64,000 bases of DNA from positions 149,584 through 213,583 of the forward strand of contig JAKIVX010000001.1 in assembly GCA_022750335.1 (NCBI GenBank), read 5' to 3'. The translations under genes were made by a program, and so were the position numbers. The notes under the pieces were generated by a model that was given only the letters and a program-made list of their open reading frames with translations, did no database searches and was not told where the DNA came from. This stretch comes from Thermoplasmata archaeon. Its GTDB lineage: Archaea; Thermoplasmatota; Thermoplasmata; Lutacidiplasmatales; UBA184. Of the stretch, positions 42,372-49,977 are shown piece by piece. Positions within the stretch are counted from its first letter, which is position 1, and every line of letters begins with the position of its first letter.

Positions 42372-43337
42372 TCAACGGCCTGCGGTGTCGAGTCGTTTCA
42401 ACACGGTCAACGCGCGCAGCGTCACCATCTTACTCGGGCGTCCAAGCTTCTCCAGGGTCAGCGGCGTCGGTCGCTGGTTCGGGTGGGCTCGAAACCACGT
42501 CGACATCGCCCCTTCCACATCGGGGTGCTCCGCGTCGAGGTTCCATCGTCCATCCGCTCGGCGCCGCTTCCGAAGGACGGAGAGTGCGAACGCCAATCGG
42601 GGGTCCGCTGAATACCCTAGGGCCGTCAGCAGGTCGAGCCCGACCAACAGGTCGTAGTAGTAATGGACCGGATAATGGAACCGGAACCACGGAGCGTACC
42701 GGGCCCCTTGGCGGTGGAGTTCCCGCTCCAGGAAGAACTCGGAGGCCGCGCCGACAACGCGCGTCATTTCTTCCGTCCACAGGTGCCGTGGATAGGCGGC
42801 GAAGGCGCTGAGTCCCTCCCACGAATCGAGGTTCCGGCCCGAGGAGAAGCAGGACCATCCCCCTTTCGGGTGCGCGGTCTCCACGAGCCACTCGAGCGTT
42901 CGACGGACCCGCGGGTCCTCCGCATAGCCCATCCGGATCAGCGCTCGTGCCTGGTTTCCCGCTGCGCAATGGTGGGGGGTCCCGACCGAATTTCCCCCCA
43001 GACCACCGTCCTTGGCCGCGAACTCCTTCATCCAGAGTTCGCAGGACGTGCGGATCGCGGGTACCTCCCGCGTTAGCCCTAGGTCCGAAAGGGCCAGCAT
43101 CCGCCAGTTCGTCGAGAGGTACTTCGGCCGGTAGAGGCTCTCCGGGGACACCCACCAGCCCGCCGGGTCTCGACCGACGAGGAGCCCCCCCGCCCATCCC
43201 ATTGTCGGGATCCGCTTCTGGGCTCGTTCGACCTCGGGATCGTTGGCGGGTCGATCGAGTAGTTCTCTCAGGGCCAGGTAGCGCGCGGCCGGCTCGGTCT
43301 CCTCCAACAACCACTCAAGGACACGGTTCGGAGGCAT
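42372..43337 (-). CDS. Alpha/alpha-toroid (prenyltransferase/squalene-cyclase-like) protein
   Basis: A 321-residue helical protein with repeats of the terpenoid cyclase/prenyltransferase toroid type: GWAGGLLVGRDPAGWWVSPESLY, DGGLGGNSVGTPHHCAAGNQARALIRMGY, PKGGWSCFSSGRNLDSWEGLSAFAAYP and DGRWNLDAEHPDVEGAMSTWFRAHP (the recurring G-G-W and DGRW elements resemble QW motifs). The cyclase DxDD acid motif is missing, so an enzymatic terpenoid role is doubtful. The family is widespread and poorly characterised. It is probably monocistronic. Confidence 0.65.
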   Translation of the reverse strand: MPPNRVLEWLLEETEPAARYLALRELLDRPANDPEVERAQKRIPTMGWAGGLLVGRDPAGWWVSPESLYRPKYLSTNWRMLALSDLGLTREVPAIRTSCELWMKEFAAKDGGLGGNSVGTPHHCAAGNQARALIRMGYAEDPRVRRTLEWLVETAHPKGGWSCFSSGRNLDSWEGLSAFAAYPRHLWTEEMTRVVGAASEFFLERELHRQGARYAPWFRFHYPVHYYYDLLVGLDLLTALGYSADPRLAFALSVLRKRRRADGRWNLDAEHPDVEGAMSTWFRAHPNQRPTPLTLEKLGRPSKMVTLRALTVLKRLDTAGR

Positions 43338-43386
43338 CGCGGACCTCTTCGAATGCCGAGGAATCCGAGCGGGTCGCCCGCCCCCG

Positions 43387-43992
43387 CTAGGCCATGACCA
43401 GGTTCAGGTCGCCGGAGAAGGTGGAGTTCGGACACTGGACATTGAAGTTGAGGACCTCGGTCGCATTGGCCGGAACGGCGAGCGGCACGTTCACATCCGA
43501 AACGCTGAATCCGGAGCTGTTGGTGGTCACGCTCATGATCGTGCAGGCGTAAGTGGCGTTCCCCGTTCCGTAGGGCGCCCCCGTGATGTCGAACGAGAGG
43601 GGCACCACGTCTCCGGTACTGGCGTTGAAGCCGTAGGTGGAGGCGTCATTGAGGCCGCAGACATTGTCGGAGGACCAGACGTTGATCTGTCCGACCTGGA
43701 TGGCGGGTGCGGAAGGAAACAAGACGAACGCAAGGACCCCGATGATAACGACCAAGACCACCGCGATGACGACGATCTTCCAGACGCGGGACGCCGAGCG
43801 CTGAGGAGGAGGTTGGGGGGGATATCCTCCCATGCTCGGGTAGGCAGGCGCCATCGGGGGAGGGGTCATCGGTGGTGGGCCCTGGGCGAGCGGGGTACCC
43901 GCCGCGCCGGTAAGTGGGCTGCCACAGTACTGGCAGAACGCCGCGCCGGGGGGACTGTCGCCCCCGCACCGCGCACAATGAGCTGCCGCCAT
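43387..43992 (-). CDS. Zinc-ribbon, single-TM protein with extracellular beta domain
   Basis: A 201-residue protein. Residues 5-24 form a zinc ribbon (HCARCGGDSPPGAAFCQYCGSPL), 30-65 are Pro/Met/Gly-rich, ~71-92 are a transmembrane helix (VWKIVVIAVVLVVIIGVLAFVLF), and the rest is a beta-rich exterior domain with paired cysteines (NVCGLND, TYACTIM, NVQCPNS) and sequons. Cytoplasmic ribbon and external domain suggest a sensor or surface anchor. CTAAGTAG (44017-44024) sits about 28 nt upstream of the ATG. Confidence 0.75.
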   Translation of the reverse strand: MAAAHCARCGGDSPPGAAFCQYCGSPLTGAAGTPLAQGPPPMTPPPMAPAYPSMGGYPPQPPPQRSASRVWKIVVIAVVLVVIIGVLAFVLFPSAPAIQVGQINVWSSDNVCGLNDASTYGFNASTGDVVPLSFDITGAPYGTGNATYACTIMSVTTNSSGFSVSDVNVPLAVPANATEVLNFNVQCPNSTFSGDLNLVMA

Positions 43993-44169
43993 GGCGGCGC
44001 GCCCAATGAGACCCCCTACTTAGCCCGGGCGGGGGGCGGTACGGTCGGAGGTGAGCCCCGATTTCCCGCAGTTCCGTCGACGATGGCATGGAGACTCGGC
44101 CCTGCGGGCACGACTGTTCGTACGCTCGGGGGATTAACCCTCCCGCACCATGGGCTCTCACCCCATCCC

Positions 44170-44220
44170 ATGATTCTCGCGGGCGTGGCCACATCCGTTT
44201 CGCGGGGCGAGGCCCGTTGA
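44170..44220 (+). CDS. Possible 16-codon upstream ORF coupled to the 7-TM gene
   Basis: ATG...TGA encoding MILAGVATSVSRGEAR. Its TGA shares the A of the next gene's ATG (TGATG), the typical termination-reinitiation junction. GATTAAC (44132-44138) places a likely transcription start near 44161. It may be a leader for translational coupling. Confidence 0.35.
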   Translation: MILAGVATSVSRGEAR

Positions 44221-44906
44221 TGAACGCGGTGTCGTATGGGATCGCCGGATCCCTCGTCATTCTATCCCTCATGCTATTGGCGCTCTCTGTACGGGCCCTG
44301 CTGCAATTCCGGAGTTTGCCGACCCGTGCCCGTTTCATGTGGGGTGTCGGTCTCTTGTTCGCCACGGGGGCGATGCTCGTCGAGTCGGTCGTGTTCCTGG
44401 GTGCGGGGTCGAGCTTGCTGCTCCAGGTCTACGTGTTCTTCTCCGCCGCGATCGTCGGGGTGCTGTCGCTCGGAGCCACCCGAATCCTTCGGAGCCCGAA
44501 AGTGGAGCGGGCGTACGCCTACTACATCACCGCGACGTGCGCCTTGGTGGGGGTCTTTAGCTTCCTAACCCCCCTCCCGCCCCCCTCGATGGTCTCGGCC
44601 GGCATCATCACCGGAGACCCCCCACTCCTGCTTCTGGTCTTGTCGTCCCTCGTGACATTCCCCGCCACTATCGTCCTCCTCACGGCCTCCTACCTCTCCC
44701 TCCGCCGAAGCTGGCGCTGGCAAACCTTGCTCATGATCGGAGGCGCACTCATCTTGGGAGCTGGAGGCACCCTCTACATCGCCTCCTTCCCGGTGGCGTT
44801 GTACTACGCCGAGTTCTTGGGAATCATCCTCCTCTTCTTTGGATTGATCAGCATGCCGCAGGCTGCCAGCACAACCACTCCCGTGTCCGCCGGACAACCT
44901 GCGTAA
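44220..44906 (+). CDS. Seven-TM membrane protein of unknown function
   Basis: A 228-residue protein with seven hydrophobic helices (~7-28, 38-60, 66-86, 98-117, 133-160, 170-190, 194-213), basic loops (RSLPTRARFM, RRSWRWQ) placing the N terminus outside, and a Thr/Ser-rich tail. The size and topology recall microbial rhodopsin-like folds, but helix seven has no retinal-binding Lys, so it is not a rhodopsin. The ATG has no Shine-Dalgarno site; it overlaps the stop of a 16-codon ORF. Confidence 0.65.
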   Translation: MNAVSYGIAGSLVILSLMLLALSVRALLQFRSLPTRARFMWGVGLLFATGAMLVESVVFLGAGSSLLLQVYVFFSAAIVGVLSLGATRILRSPKVERAYAYYITATCALVGVFSFLTPLPPPSMVSAGIITGDPPLLLLVLSSLVTFPATIVLLTASYLSLRRSWRWQTLLMIGGALILGAGGTLYIASFPVALYYAEFLGIILLFFGLISMPQAASTTTPVSAGQPA

Positions 44907-45034
44907 CCCCGATTGTACGTCGAATTCACTGGGACGGGCCCCGGACCTCGGTGGGGGCCAACATCCGGGCCACGGGCGCTCCTCCCCACGAGGCGTTATG
45001 CGGCGATTCGCCTACTCTGGGACTAGGTACCCTC

Positions 45035-46000
45035 GTGAGCCATTCTCCCGACCCGAGCCCTGCGCGTACGAGAGAGTCTGTCAAGGGCCGCGTTCTGGTC
45101 GTCGGTGCGAGCGGGTTTCTCGGTCGCGCGGTGGTTCGGGCGCTGGCGGAGGATGGGTTCGAGGTGCGCGGCCTCGCCCGGGACGCTGCCAAGGGGGAAC
45201 GGATCCGCGAGAACGGCGGGATTCCGTTCCTAGGGGACATATTGGACACGCCTTCGCTCGCGTCGGCGATCGCCGGGTGTACCGCCGCCGTCCACCTGGC
45301 GGCCAACCCCTCCCGGGAAGAAGACGCGATGCAGGTTCGGGTCGAGGGGGCGCGATGGCTCGTCGAAGCGGCGCGATCGGCGGGGGTCTCCCGGCTTCTC
45401 ATCGGTTCTGGGTACTGGGTCTACCGGGGCCAACCGAAGCCTATCGACGAGGACGCAGCCGTGGATCCTCGGGGAGAGTCCCGCGTGAATTACGAGACCG
45501 AGCGCGTGGGGTTGGCTGCCCAGACCGCCGGGAAACTCGACGTGTCGGTCCTCCGCCCGGGGATGGTCTACGGAGACGGGTCCTGGTTTCGGGGCATGGC
45601 GACGGCGATCCGGTCCGGCGAGTATTCGGTTGTGGGCGACGGAAAGAACCGCTGGTCGTTCGTCGCACTCCCCGATGCGGGGCGGGCGTTTGCCACCGTG
45701 CTCCGTTCCGGTCTCGGGGGTGAAGTGTACAACGTAGTCGACGGAAGCCCCGTGATGCTTCGCGAGTTCGTCGATTTCGTAGCCGGAAAATTGGGGGCGC
45801 GCGCCCCCCCCACGATCGAGGTCGACGCGGCGGCCGGGGTGTTCGGCCCCGAGGTCGCACACCATCTTGCGGCCGACCGACCCACCTCGAATGAGAAACT
45901 GTGTCGGCTCGGCTGGCAGCCGAGATTTCCCTCGTTTAGGGAAGGGCTGCCTCCTCTATTGCGAACGATGTACCCGCACTCTTCCGGCCGGTCGGACTGA
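45035..46000 (+). CDS. NAD(P)-dependent epimerase/dehydratase family protein (extended SDR)
   Basis: A 321-residue Rossmann protein. The cofactor loop is VLVVGASGFLGRAVVRALAEDG and the second part has LLIGSGYWVYRG, SVLRPGMVYGDGSW and WSFVALPDAGRAFATVL, typical of extended or atypical SDRs such as sugar epimerases or NDUFA9-like proteins. The catalytic YxxxK motif reads NYETER, with Arg in place of Lys. Acting on nucleotide sugars is plausible given the glycoprotein-rich surroundings, but the substrate is unknown. The GTG start is the first that suits the domain; an upstream in-frame extension is poorly conserved in type. Confidence 0.78.
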   Translation: MSHSPDPSPARTRESVKGRVLVVGASGFLGRAVVRALAEDGFEVRGLARDAAKGERIRENGGIPFLGDILDTPSLASAIAGCTAAVHLAANPSREEDAMQVRVEGARWLVEAARSAGVSRLLIGSGYWVYRGQPKPIDEDAAVDPRGESRVNYETERVGLAAQTAGKLDVSVLRPGMVYGDGSWFRGMATAIRSGEYSVVGDGKNRWSFVALPDAGRAFATVLRSGLGGEVYNVVDGSPVMLREFVDFVAGKLGARAPPTIEVDAAAGVFGPEVAHHLAADRPTSNEKLCRLGWQPRFPSFREGLPPLLRTMYPHSSGRSD

Positions 46001-46067
46001 CCGAGTCTCGACGGCCAACTGCGGAACTGATAACTGGACCAGAGGCTTGGTACCCGCGAGGCCCAAG

Positions 46068-46379
46068 ATGTTCTGTCGTTGGTGCGGAGCGTTACTGCCG
46101 GCGGATGCCGCGACCTGCCCTCAGTGTTCCAAGCCGACCTCCGAATCGAACGAACGATCGGCGCCGATGACGGACTCGTTCGACCGGGTCGTTGCGGACA
46201 CGACCCGCGCGGCAAAGGACCTCACAGCCGCCGCTTCCCGCCTGACCGAACGCCTCGCGAAAGAGATGCAGGCCACCGCCGACGACCCCAAGGGGACGGC
46301 CACCCGGGTCGCCCGGCGCGTCGCCCGGGACCTGGACGCTGCGCGCGAAGAGATCGAGAAGGCCCTGCGCGATCTATAG
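46068..46379 (+). CDS. Zinc-ribbon small protein with amphipathic helix
   Basis: A 103-residue protein. Residues 3-20 are a zinc ribbon (MFCRWCGALLPADAATCPQCSKP; four Cys). The rest is one long charged helix (FDRVVADTTRAAKDLTAAASRLTERLAKEMQAT ... RVARRVARDLDAAREEIEKALRDL) with heptad-like spacing, likely to dimerise. No transmembrane helix. Unknown function. Confidence 0.65.
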   Translation: MFCRWCGALLPADAATCPQCSKPTSESNERSAPMTDSFDRVVADTTRAAKDLTAAASRLTERLAKEMQATADDPKGTATRVARRVARDLDAAREEIEKALRDL

Positions 46380-46402
46380 GTCGCGAACCAATCAGCGCGG
46401 CC

Positions 46403-47143
46403 CTACCCGCGCCCCGATCCCGAGGTCGAGCCTTCGACCATCGTGGGTTCGGAGGGCGAAGCCTCGTCGTCGTTTTGTTCCAGGTTGAGGAGGTGCCCCA
46501 TCTTTTTCTGCTTGGTCTCGAGATACCCGAAGTTGCGCACGGTGGGCGGGACCACGACCGGAATACGCTCGACGATCGTCACACCGTGGATCTGCAGGTC
46601 CCGGACCTTGTCGGGATTGTTGGTCATGATCTTGATGGATTGCACGTGCAACGACCCCAGCATGTGGGCGGCGATCCCGTAATCCCGCTCGTCCGGTCGA
46701 AAGCCCAGCATCTCGTTCGCCTCGACCGTGTCGGCTCCGGCGTCCTGGAGCTGGTAGGCCCGGATCTTGTTGGCAAAGCCGATCCCCCGTCCCTCCTGGC
46801 GCAGGTACAGGACGATCCCGGCTTCCATCTTCCCGATCTTCTCGAGGGTGTCGATCAGTTGGTCCCGGCAGTCGCACCGGGTCGACCCGATCGCGTCGCC
46901 GGTCAAGCATTCCGAATGGATCCGCACGGGGATGGCCTCCTTCTCGAACACGTCGCCGTGAACGAAGGCCGCATGCTCCTTGTGGTCGAAGTTGTTCTGG
47001 AACGCCACCACCTGATAGTCCCCGAATCGCGTCGGCAATTCCGCGATGGCCCTGATCTGGACGCAGATCTCGGGCGCGTCCGGACATACGTGGTGCTCAT
47101 TCTCCCGGAGGAGTAGGTCCACGGTCTGTTTCGGGATTCCCAT
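46403..47143 (-). CDS. ribA: GTP cyclohydrolase II
   Basis: First step of riboflavin synthesis: GTP to 2,5-diamino-6-ribosylamino-pyrimidinone phosphate. The zinc site is C-x10-C-x-C in SECLTGDAIGSTRCDCRDQL; RQEGRGIGFANKIRAYQLQD holds the catalytic Arg, and DTVEANEMLGFRPDERDYGIAAHML and ITNNPDKV-like MTNNPDKVRDL complete the family pattern. It lacks a RibB domain. The start at 47143 fits a TTTAA box 25-29 nt upstream; ATG 47155 would add four residues but lies too near the box. Many archaea use the unrelated GTP cyclohydrolase III, so a bacterial-type enzyme suggests transfer. A Ser/Glu-rich tail ends the chain. Confidence 0.9.
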   Translation of the reverse strand: MGIPKQTVDLLLRENEHHVCPDAPEICVQIRAIAELPTRFGDYQVVAFQNNFDHKEHAAFVHGDVFEKEAIPVRIHSECLTGDAIGSTRCDCRDQLIDTLEKIGKMEAGIVLYLRQEGRGIGFANKIRAYQLQDAGADTVEANEMLGFRPDERDYGIAAHMLGSLHVQSIKIMTNNPDKVRDLQIHGVTIVERIPVVVPPTVRNFGYLETKQKKMGHLLNLEQNDDEASPSEPTMVEGSTSGSGRG

Positions 47144-47167
47144 CGAATCGCTCATTCGGGGTCCCGA

Positions 47168-47172
47168 TTAAA
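47168..47172 (-). promoter_or_regulatory. TATA box for ribA
   Basis: TTTAA on the minus strand, 25-29 nt before ATG 47143; used to choose that start over ATG 47155. Confidence 0.4.
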
Positions 47173-47385
47173 GGCCATGGTAACCTCCGGCCCCCCACCC
47201 TAGCCCATGGCCGGCTATCCTCGCCCACCCGTCGTACGGCGGCCCTCCCGCCAACTACCGTGCTCGGGCTGACGCCCATCCCACTTCGCGTAGGACCGGG
47301 AGTCTCCACTCACGTCGGCCAAGTGTTTCAGTATCCCATGGCTCGATTATTGACCCCCCCGGGTTGTGGGGAGCATGAGAGCCCC

Positions 47386-47775
47386 ATGAACGCGAGCGTA
47401 GTGCACTTCGAGATACCGTTGGACAACGTCGAACGCGGCCACAAGTTCTACCGGGAGACCTTCGGATGGAAGGTCAACGCCCTCCCCGACATGGACTATG
47501 CCATGGTCCAAACCACGGAGACGGACGCCGAGGGGAGTCCCAAGAATCCCGGGGCGATCAATGGCGGAATGGCCAAACGCCAGCATCCGCTGACGGCACC
47601 CGTGATCACTATCATGGTCGACGATATCGCGTCCGCTCAGAAGCAGATCGAGAAGAACGGTGGAAAGATCGTCCAGAAGAAGGCACCGATCGGAGACGGC
47701 AGCATGGGATTCACCGCCTACTTCAAGGACACCGAAGGGAACATCGTCGGGCTGTTCCAGGTGGGCAAATCCTAG
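47386..47775 (+). CDS. VOC/glyoxalase family protein
   Basis: A 129-residue single VOC domain with paired beta-alpha-beta-beta-beta units: SVVHFEIPLDNVERGHKFYRETFGWKV, then PVITIMVDDIASAQKQIEKNGGKIVQKKAPIGDGSMGFTAYFKDTEGNIVGLFQ. The metal residues are H10 and a Glu in the second half (DTEGNIVGLFQ). These are typical of glyoxalase/bleomycin-resistance-like proteins of about 125 residues. Acidic and soluble. The ATG fits the domain start; an upstream in-frame extension is non-conserved in character. Substrate unknown. Confidence 0.85.
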   Translation: MNASVVHFEIPLDNVERGHKFYRETFGWKVNALPDMDYAMVQTTETDAEGSPKNPGAINGGMAKRQHPLTAPVITIMVDDIASAQKQIEKNGGKIVQKKAPIGDGSMGFTAYFKDTEGNIVGLFQVGKS

Positions 47776-47920
47776 ACCGGAAGCGTTCGAGCCCCTTCCC
47801 TCGGCACCGCTGTGCGACGTCGTTGGACGCGTGGCTTTGGTGGGATGGCCCTGCGGATCGAGGTCGGATGAGCCCGAGTAGGGTGAGGGTCGACCGCCGT
47901 GTCAGCCCAAGACATCCCGA

Positions 47921-47949
47921 GGGGAGGGCTCATAAGCTGAGCCTTCCCT
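47921..47949 (+). promoter_or_regulatory. 12-bp inverted repeat centred on a TATA-like element, upstream of the helicase gene
   Basis: GGGGAGGGCTCA pairs with TGAGCCTTCCCT (12 bp, two G-T pairs) around TAAGC. The loop region CATAAG resembles a TATA box; a start site there would give a ~47-nt leader to the helicase ATG at 48007. It is either an operator covering the TATA box or, on longer transcripts, an RNA hairpin. Confidence 0.45.
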
Positions 47950-48006
47950 TCCACCAACAGCCGGACCCGCCATCGACCTACCCAGATCGGGGCGCCCGAA
48001 GCGAAA

Positions 48007-49359
48007 ATGAGCGACCCCGAGAGCCCTGTGGGCATTAGCGCCAAATCCAGAGCGACCTTCGACGACCTCCCCTTGAATCCCCGCCTGCGCGCGGGCATCC
48101 GCGAGATGGGCTACTCCGAGCCCACGGCGATCCAGCGAGGGACAATCCCCGACGCCGTGCACGGACGGGACCTCATCGGCACCGCCCAGACCGGCACCGG
48201 GAAGACCGCGGCCTTCCTCCTTCCGATCCTGGAACGATTGATGAATCGCCCCCGGGGCCGGATCTATGCCCTCGTTCTTACCCCTACCCGCGAGCTGGCC
48301 ATCCAGGCCGAAGGGTTCCTTCAGCAGCTCGGGCGCCACACCGGACTCCGCGGAGGAGCGGTCTACGGCGGCGTGGGCATGCGCCCGCAAGAAGAGGCCC
48401 TGCGCGGCGGGGCGGAGATCATCATCGCGACCCCGGGAAGGCTGCTTGACCACATGAGCCGGGGGTACGTGGACTTCCGTTCCCTCGAAATCCTGGTGTT
48501 GGACGAAGCGGACCGGATGCTCGACATGGGATTCCTACCGGACGTCCGTCGGATTCACGACCGCCTACCGCGCAACCGGCAAACGATGCTGTTCTCGGCG
48601 ACCATGCCCCCCGAAGTGGTGCGCCTGTCGCGCGACTTCCTGCGCGATCCGCGTATGGTGCACGTAGCCGAGAAGACCGTCGCGGCCGTCGGGGTCACTC
48701 ATCTCGCGGTCGCTGCGCCCTCGAGCCAGAAGACCGGGATCCTCGTCCGACTCCTGCAGGACGAGACCATGTCGAGCGTCCTCGTCTTCGTGCGCACCAA
48801 GCGACGGGCCGACCAGCTCGTACGGAATCTCCAACATTCCAACGTTTCGGCCGGCGTGATCCACGGGAACCGCAGCCAGAGCCAACGGGTCCACGCCCTC
48901 GAAAGTTTCCGAAGCGGTAATCACCGCGTGCTCGTCGCGACGGACATCGCCGCGCGCGGGGTCGATGTGGAGGGAGTCTCGCACGTCGTCAACTTCGATG
49001 TCCCGCACGAAGCGGAAACGTACGTGCATCGCGTAGGACGAACGGCCCGAGCCCAACGCCGCGGTGTCGCGATCACGCTGATCGCGCCGGAGGACGGTGC
49101 GGATTTCTCTCGGATCGAGCGCCTGCTCGGCGAGACCATTCCTCGGGCCACCCTGCCCGGATGGGACTATTCGGCGGCACCTCCCCCGATGGCGCCGATG
49201 TCGCAGGGCCGCGGCCGGGGTCAGGACAGGGGAGATCGGTACCAAGGACGTCGGAACAGTGGGTCTTCGACCGGCCGTCGCGACCGGCGGAGCGAAGGGC
49301 GATCCGGCGATTCCGGCGGACACAGCGGCCACTCGAGACCGCGCTCGAACCGCTGGTGA
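48007..49359 (+). CDS. DEAD-box RNA helicase
   Basis: A 450-residue ATP-dependent RNA helicase. All motifs are present: Q motif YSEPTAIQ, I AQTGTGKT, Ia TPTRELA, Ib ATPGR, II LDEAD, III SAT, IV VLVFVRTK, V VATDIAARGVD, VI HRVGRTAR. The C-terminal ~60 residues are an Arg/Gly/Ser-rich tail (QGRGRGQDRGDRYQGRRNSG) suited to RNA binding, resembling cold-induced bacterial and archaeal DEAD proteins. It is monocistronic with a ~230-nt upstream region that contains a strong inverted repeat. A role in ribosome or RNA maintenance is likely. Confidence 0.93.
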   Translation: MSDPESPVGISAKSRATFDDLPLNPRLRAGIREMGYSEPTAIQRGTIPDAVHGRDLIGTAQTGTGKTAAFLLPILERLMNRPRGRIYALVLTPTRELAIQAEGFLQQLGRHTGLRGGAVYGGVGMRPQEEALRGGAEIIIATPGRLLDHMSRGYVDFRSLEILVLDEADRMLDMGFLPDVRRIHDRLPRNRQTMLFSATMPPEVVRLSRDFLRDPRMVHVAEKTVAAVGVTHLAVAAPSSQKTGILVRLLQDETMSSVLVFVRTKRRADQLVRNLQHSNVSAGVIHGNRSQSQRVHALESFRSGNHRVLVATDIAARGVDVEGVSHVVNFDVPHEAETYVHRVGRTARAQRRGVAITLIAPEDGADFSRIERLLGETIPRATLPGWDYSAAPPPMAPMSQGRGRGQDRGDRYQGRRNSGSSTGRRDRRSEGRSGDSGGHSGHSRPRSNRW

Positions 49360-49573
49360 GTCGATCGTCGGCCTGACTGCGGACGGGTACGTCCATGCGG
49401 CCGCACTGCGATGTTTACTGACGAGATTCGGGGCGAATTCGTGACTCGTTTTGGTCCGGCTGGGCGGGAAAAAACGGTTCGTCTTCATGCGAAAATCGAG
49501 CCGGGATCGGAAAATCCCCTCGGAGCCCCCGAGTCGGCTCGTTGAAGTAGGTTGGAGTCTTACCTAGATTGCC

Positions 49574-49624
49574 ATGGCGAAGAAGACCAGCAAGGCGAAG
49601 GGCAAGGCGAAGAAGAAGCGGTAA
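49574..49624 (+). CDS. Possible 16-residue Lys-rich mini-protein
   Basis: ATG...TAA encoding MAKKTSKAKGKAKKKR (8 Lys, 1 Arg of 16). A weak TATA-like GAAGTAG lies about 26 nt upstream. The last codons are the 5' arm of a perfect 10-bp inverted repeat, with the stop codon in the loop. The composition resembles histone tails or L41e-like mini-proteins but no family is matched. It could be a leader peptide or a real nucleic-acid-binding micro-protein. Confidence 0.35.
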   Translation: MAKKTSKAKGKAKKKR

Positions 49625-49653
49625 CGCCTCCGCTTCTTCCCCGGCCCGCCGGG
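49612..49653 (+). terminator. Perfect hairpin plus second GC hairpin after the mini-ORF
   Basis: GAAGAAGCGG (49612-49621) and CCGCTTCTTC (49630-49639) form a 10-bp stem with an 8-nt loop that holds the TAA stop. CCCCGG-CCCG-CCGGGG follows directly. This may be a terminator or an mRNA-stability element; no long U-run follows. Confidence 0.4.
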
Positions 49654-49977
49654 GGGATTGCATGCACGGACCTCTCGCCTCGGTCATACGACCGAGGGAT
49701 ATCCGTGGATCCCTCACAGTCGGAACTCGCGCTCGCCTCGATGATTCGACGCGACGGGCCTCGCGCACCGTCCGTGTTCTTGGGAAGTCACGCCCTGTTT
49801 CGGCGGTCCGCGTTTCGGTTCCATGCACCTCCGTTCGGGCGAGGGAAGCGCCATTCACGTACTGTCGTTGAAGGCAACCGGCGGGGACGGGGCCCAAGTT
49901 CCGTCTATTGCGGGTCGAGGACCGAATGGGCCTATCTACTTCCCCGCGGTGACGCACCCCCGAGCGGCGAGGTCAGA

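Noticed and set aside
44220..44906. Microbial rhodopsin
   Set aside because: Seven helices of the right size, but no Lys in the last helix and no retinal-pocket motifs.
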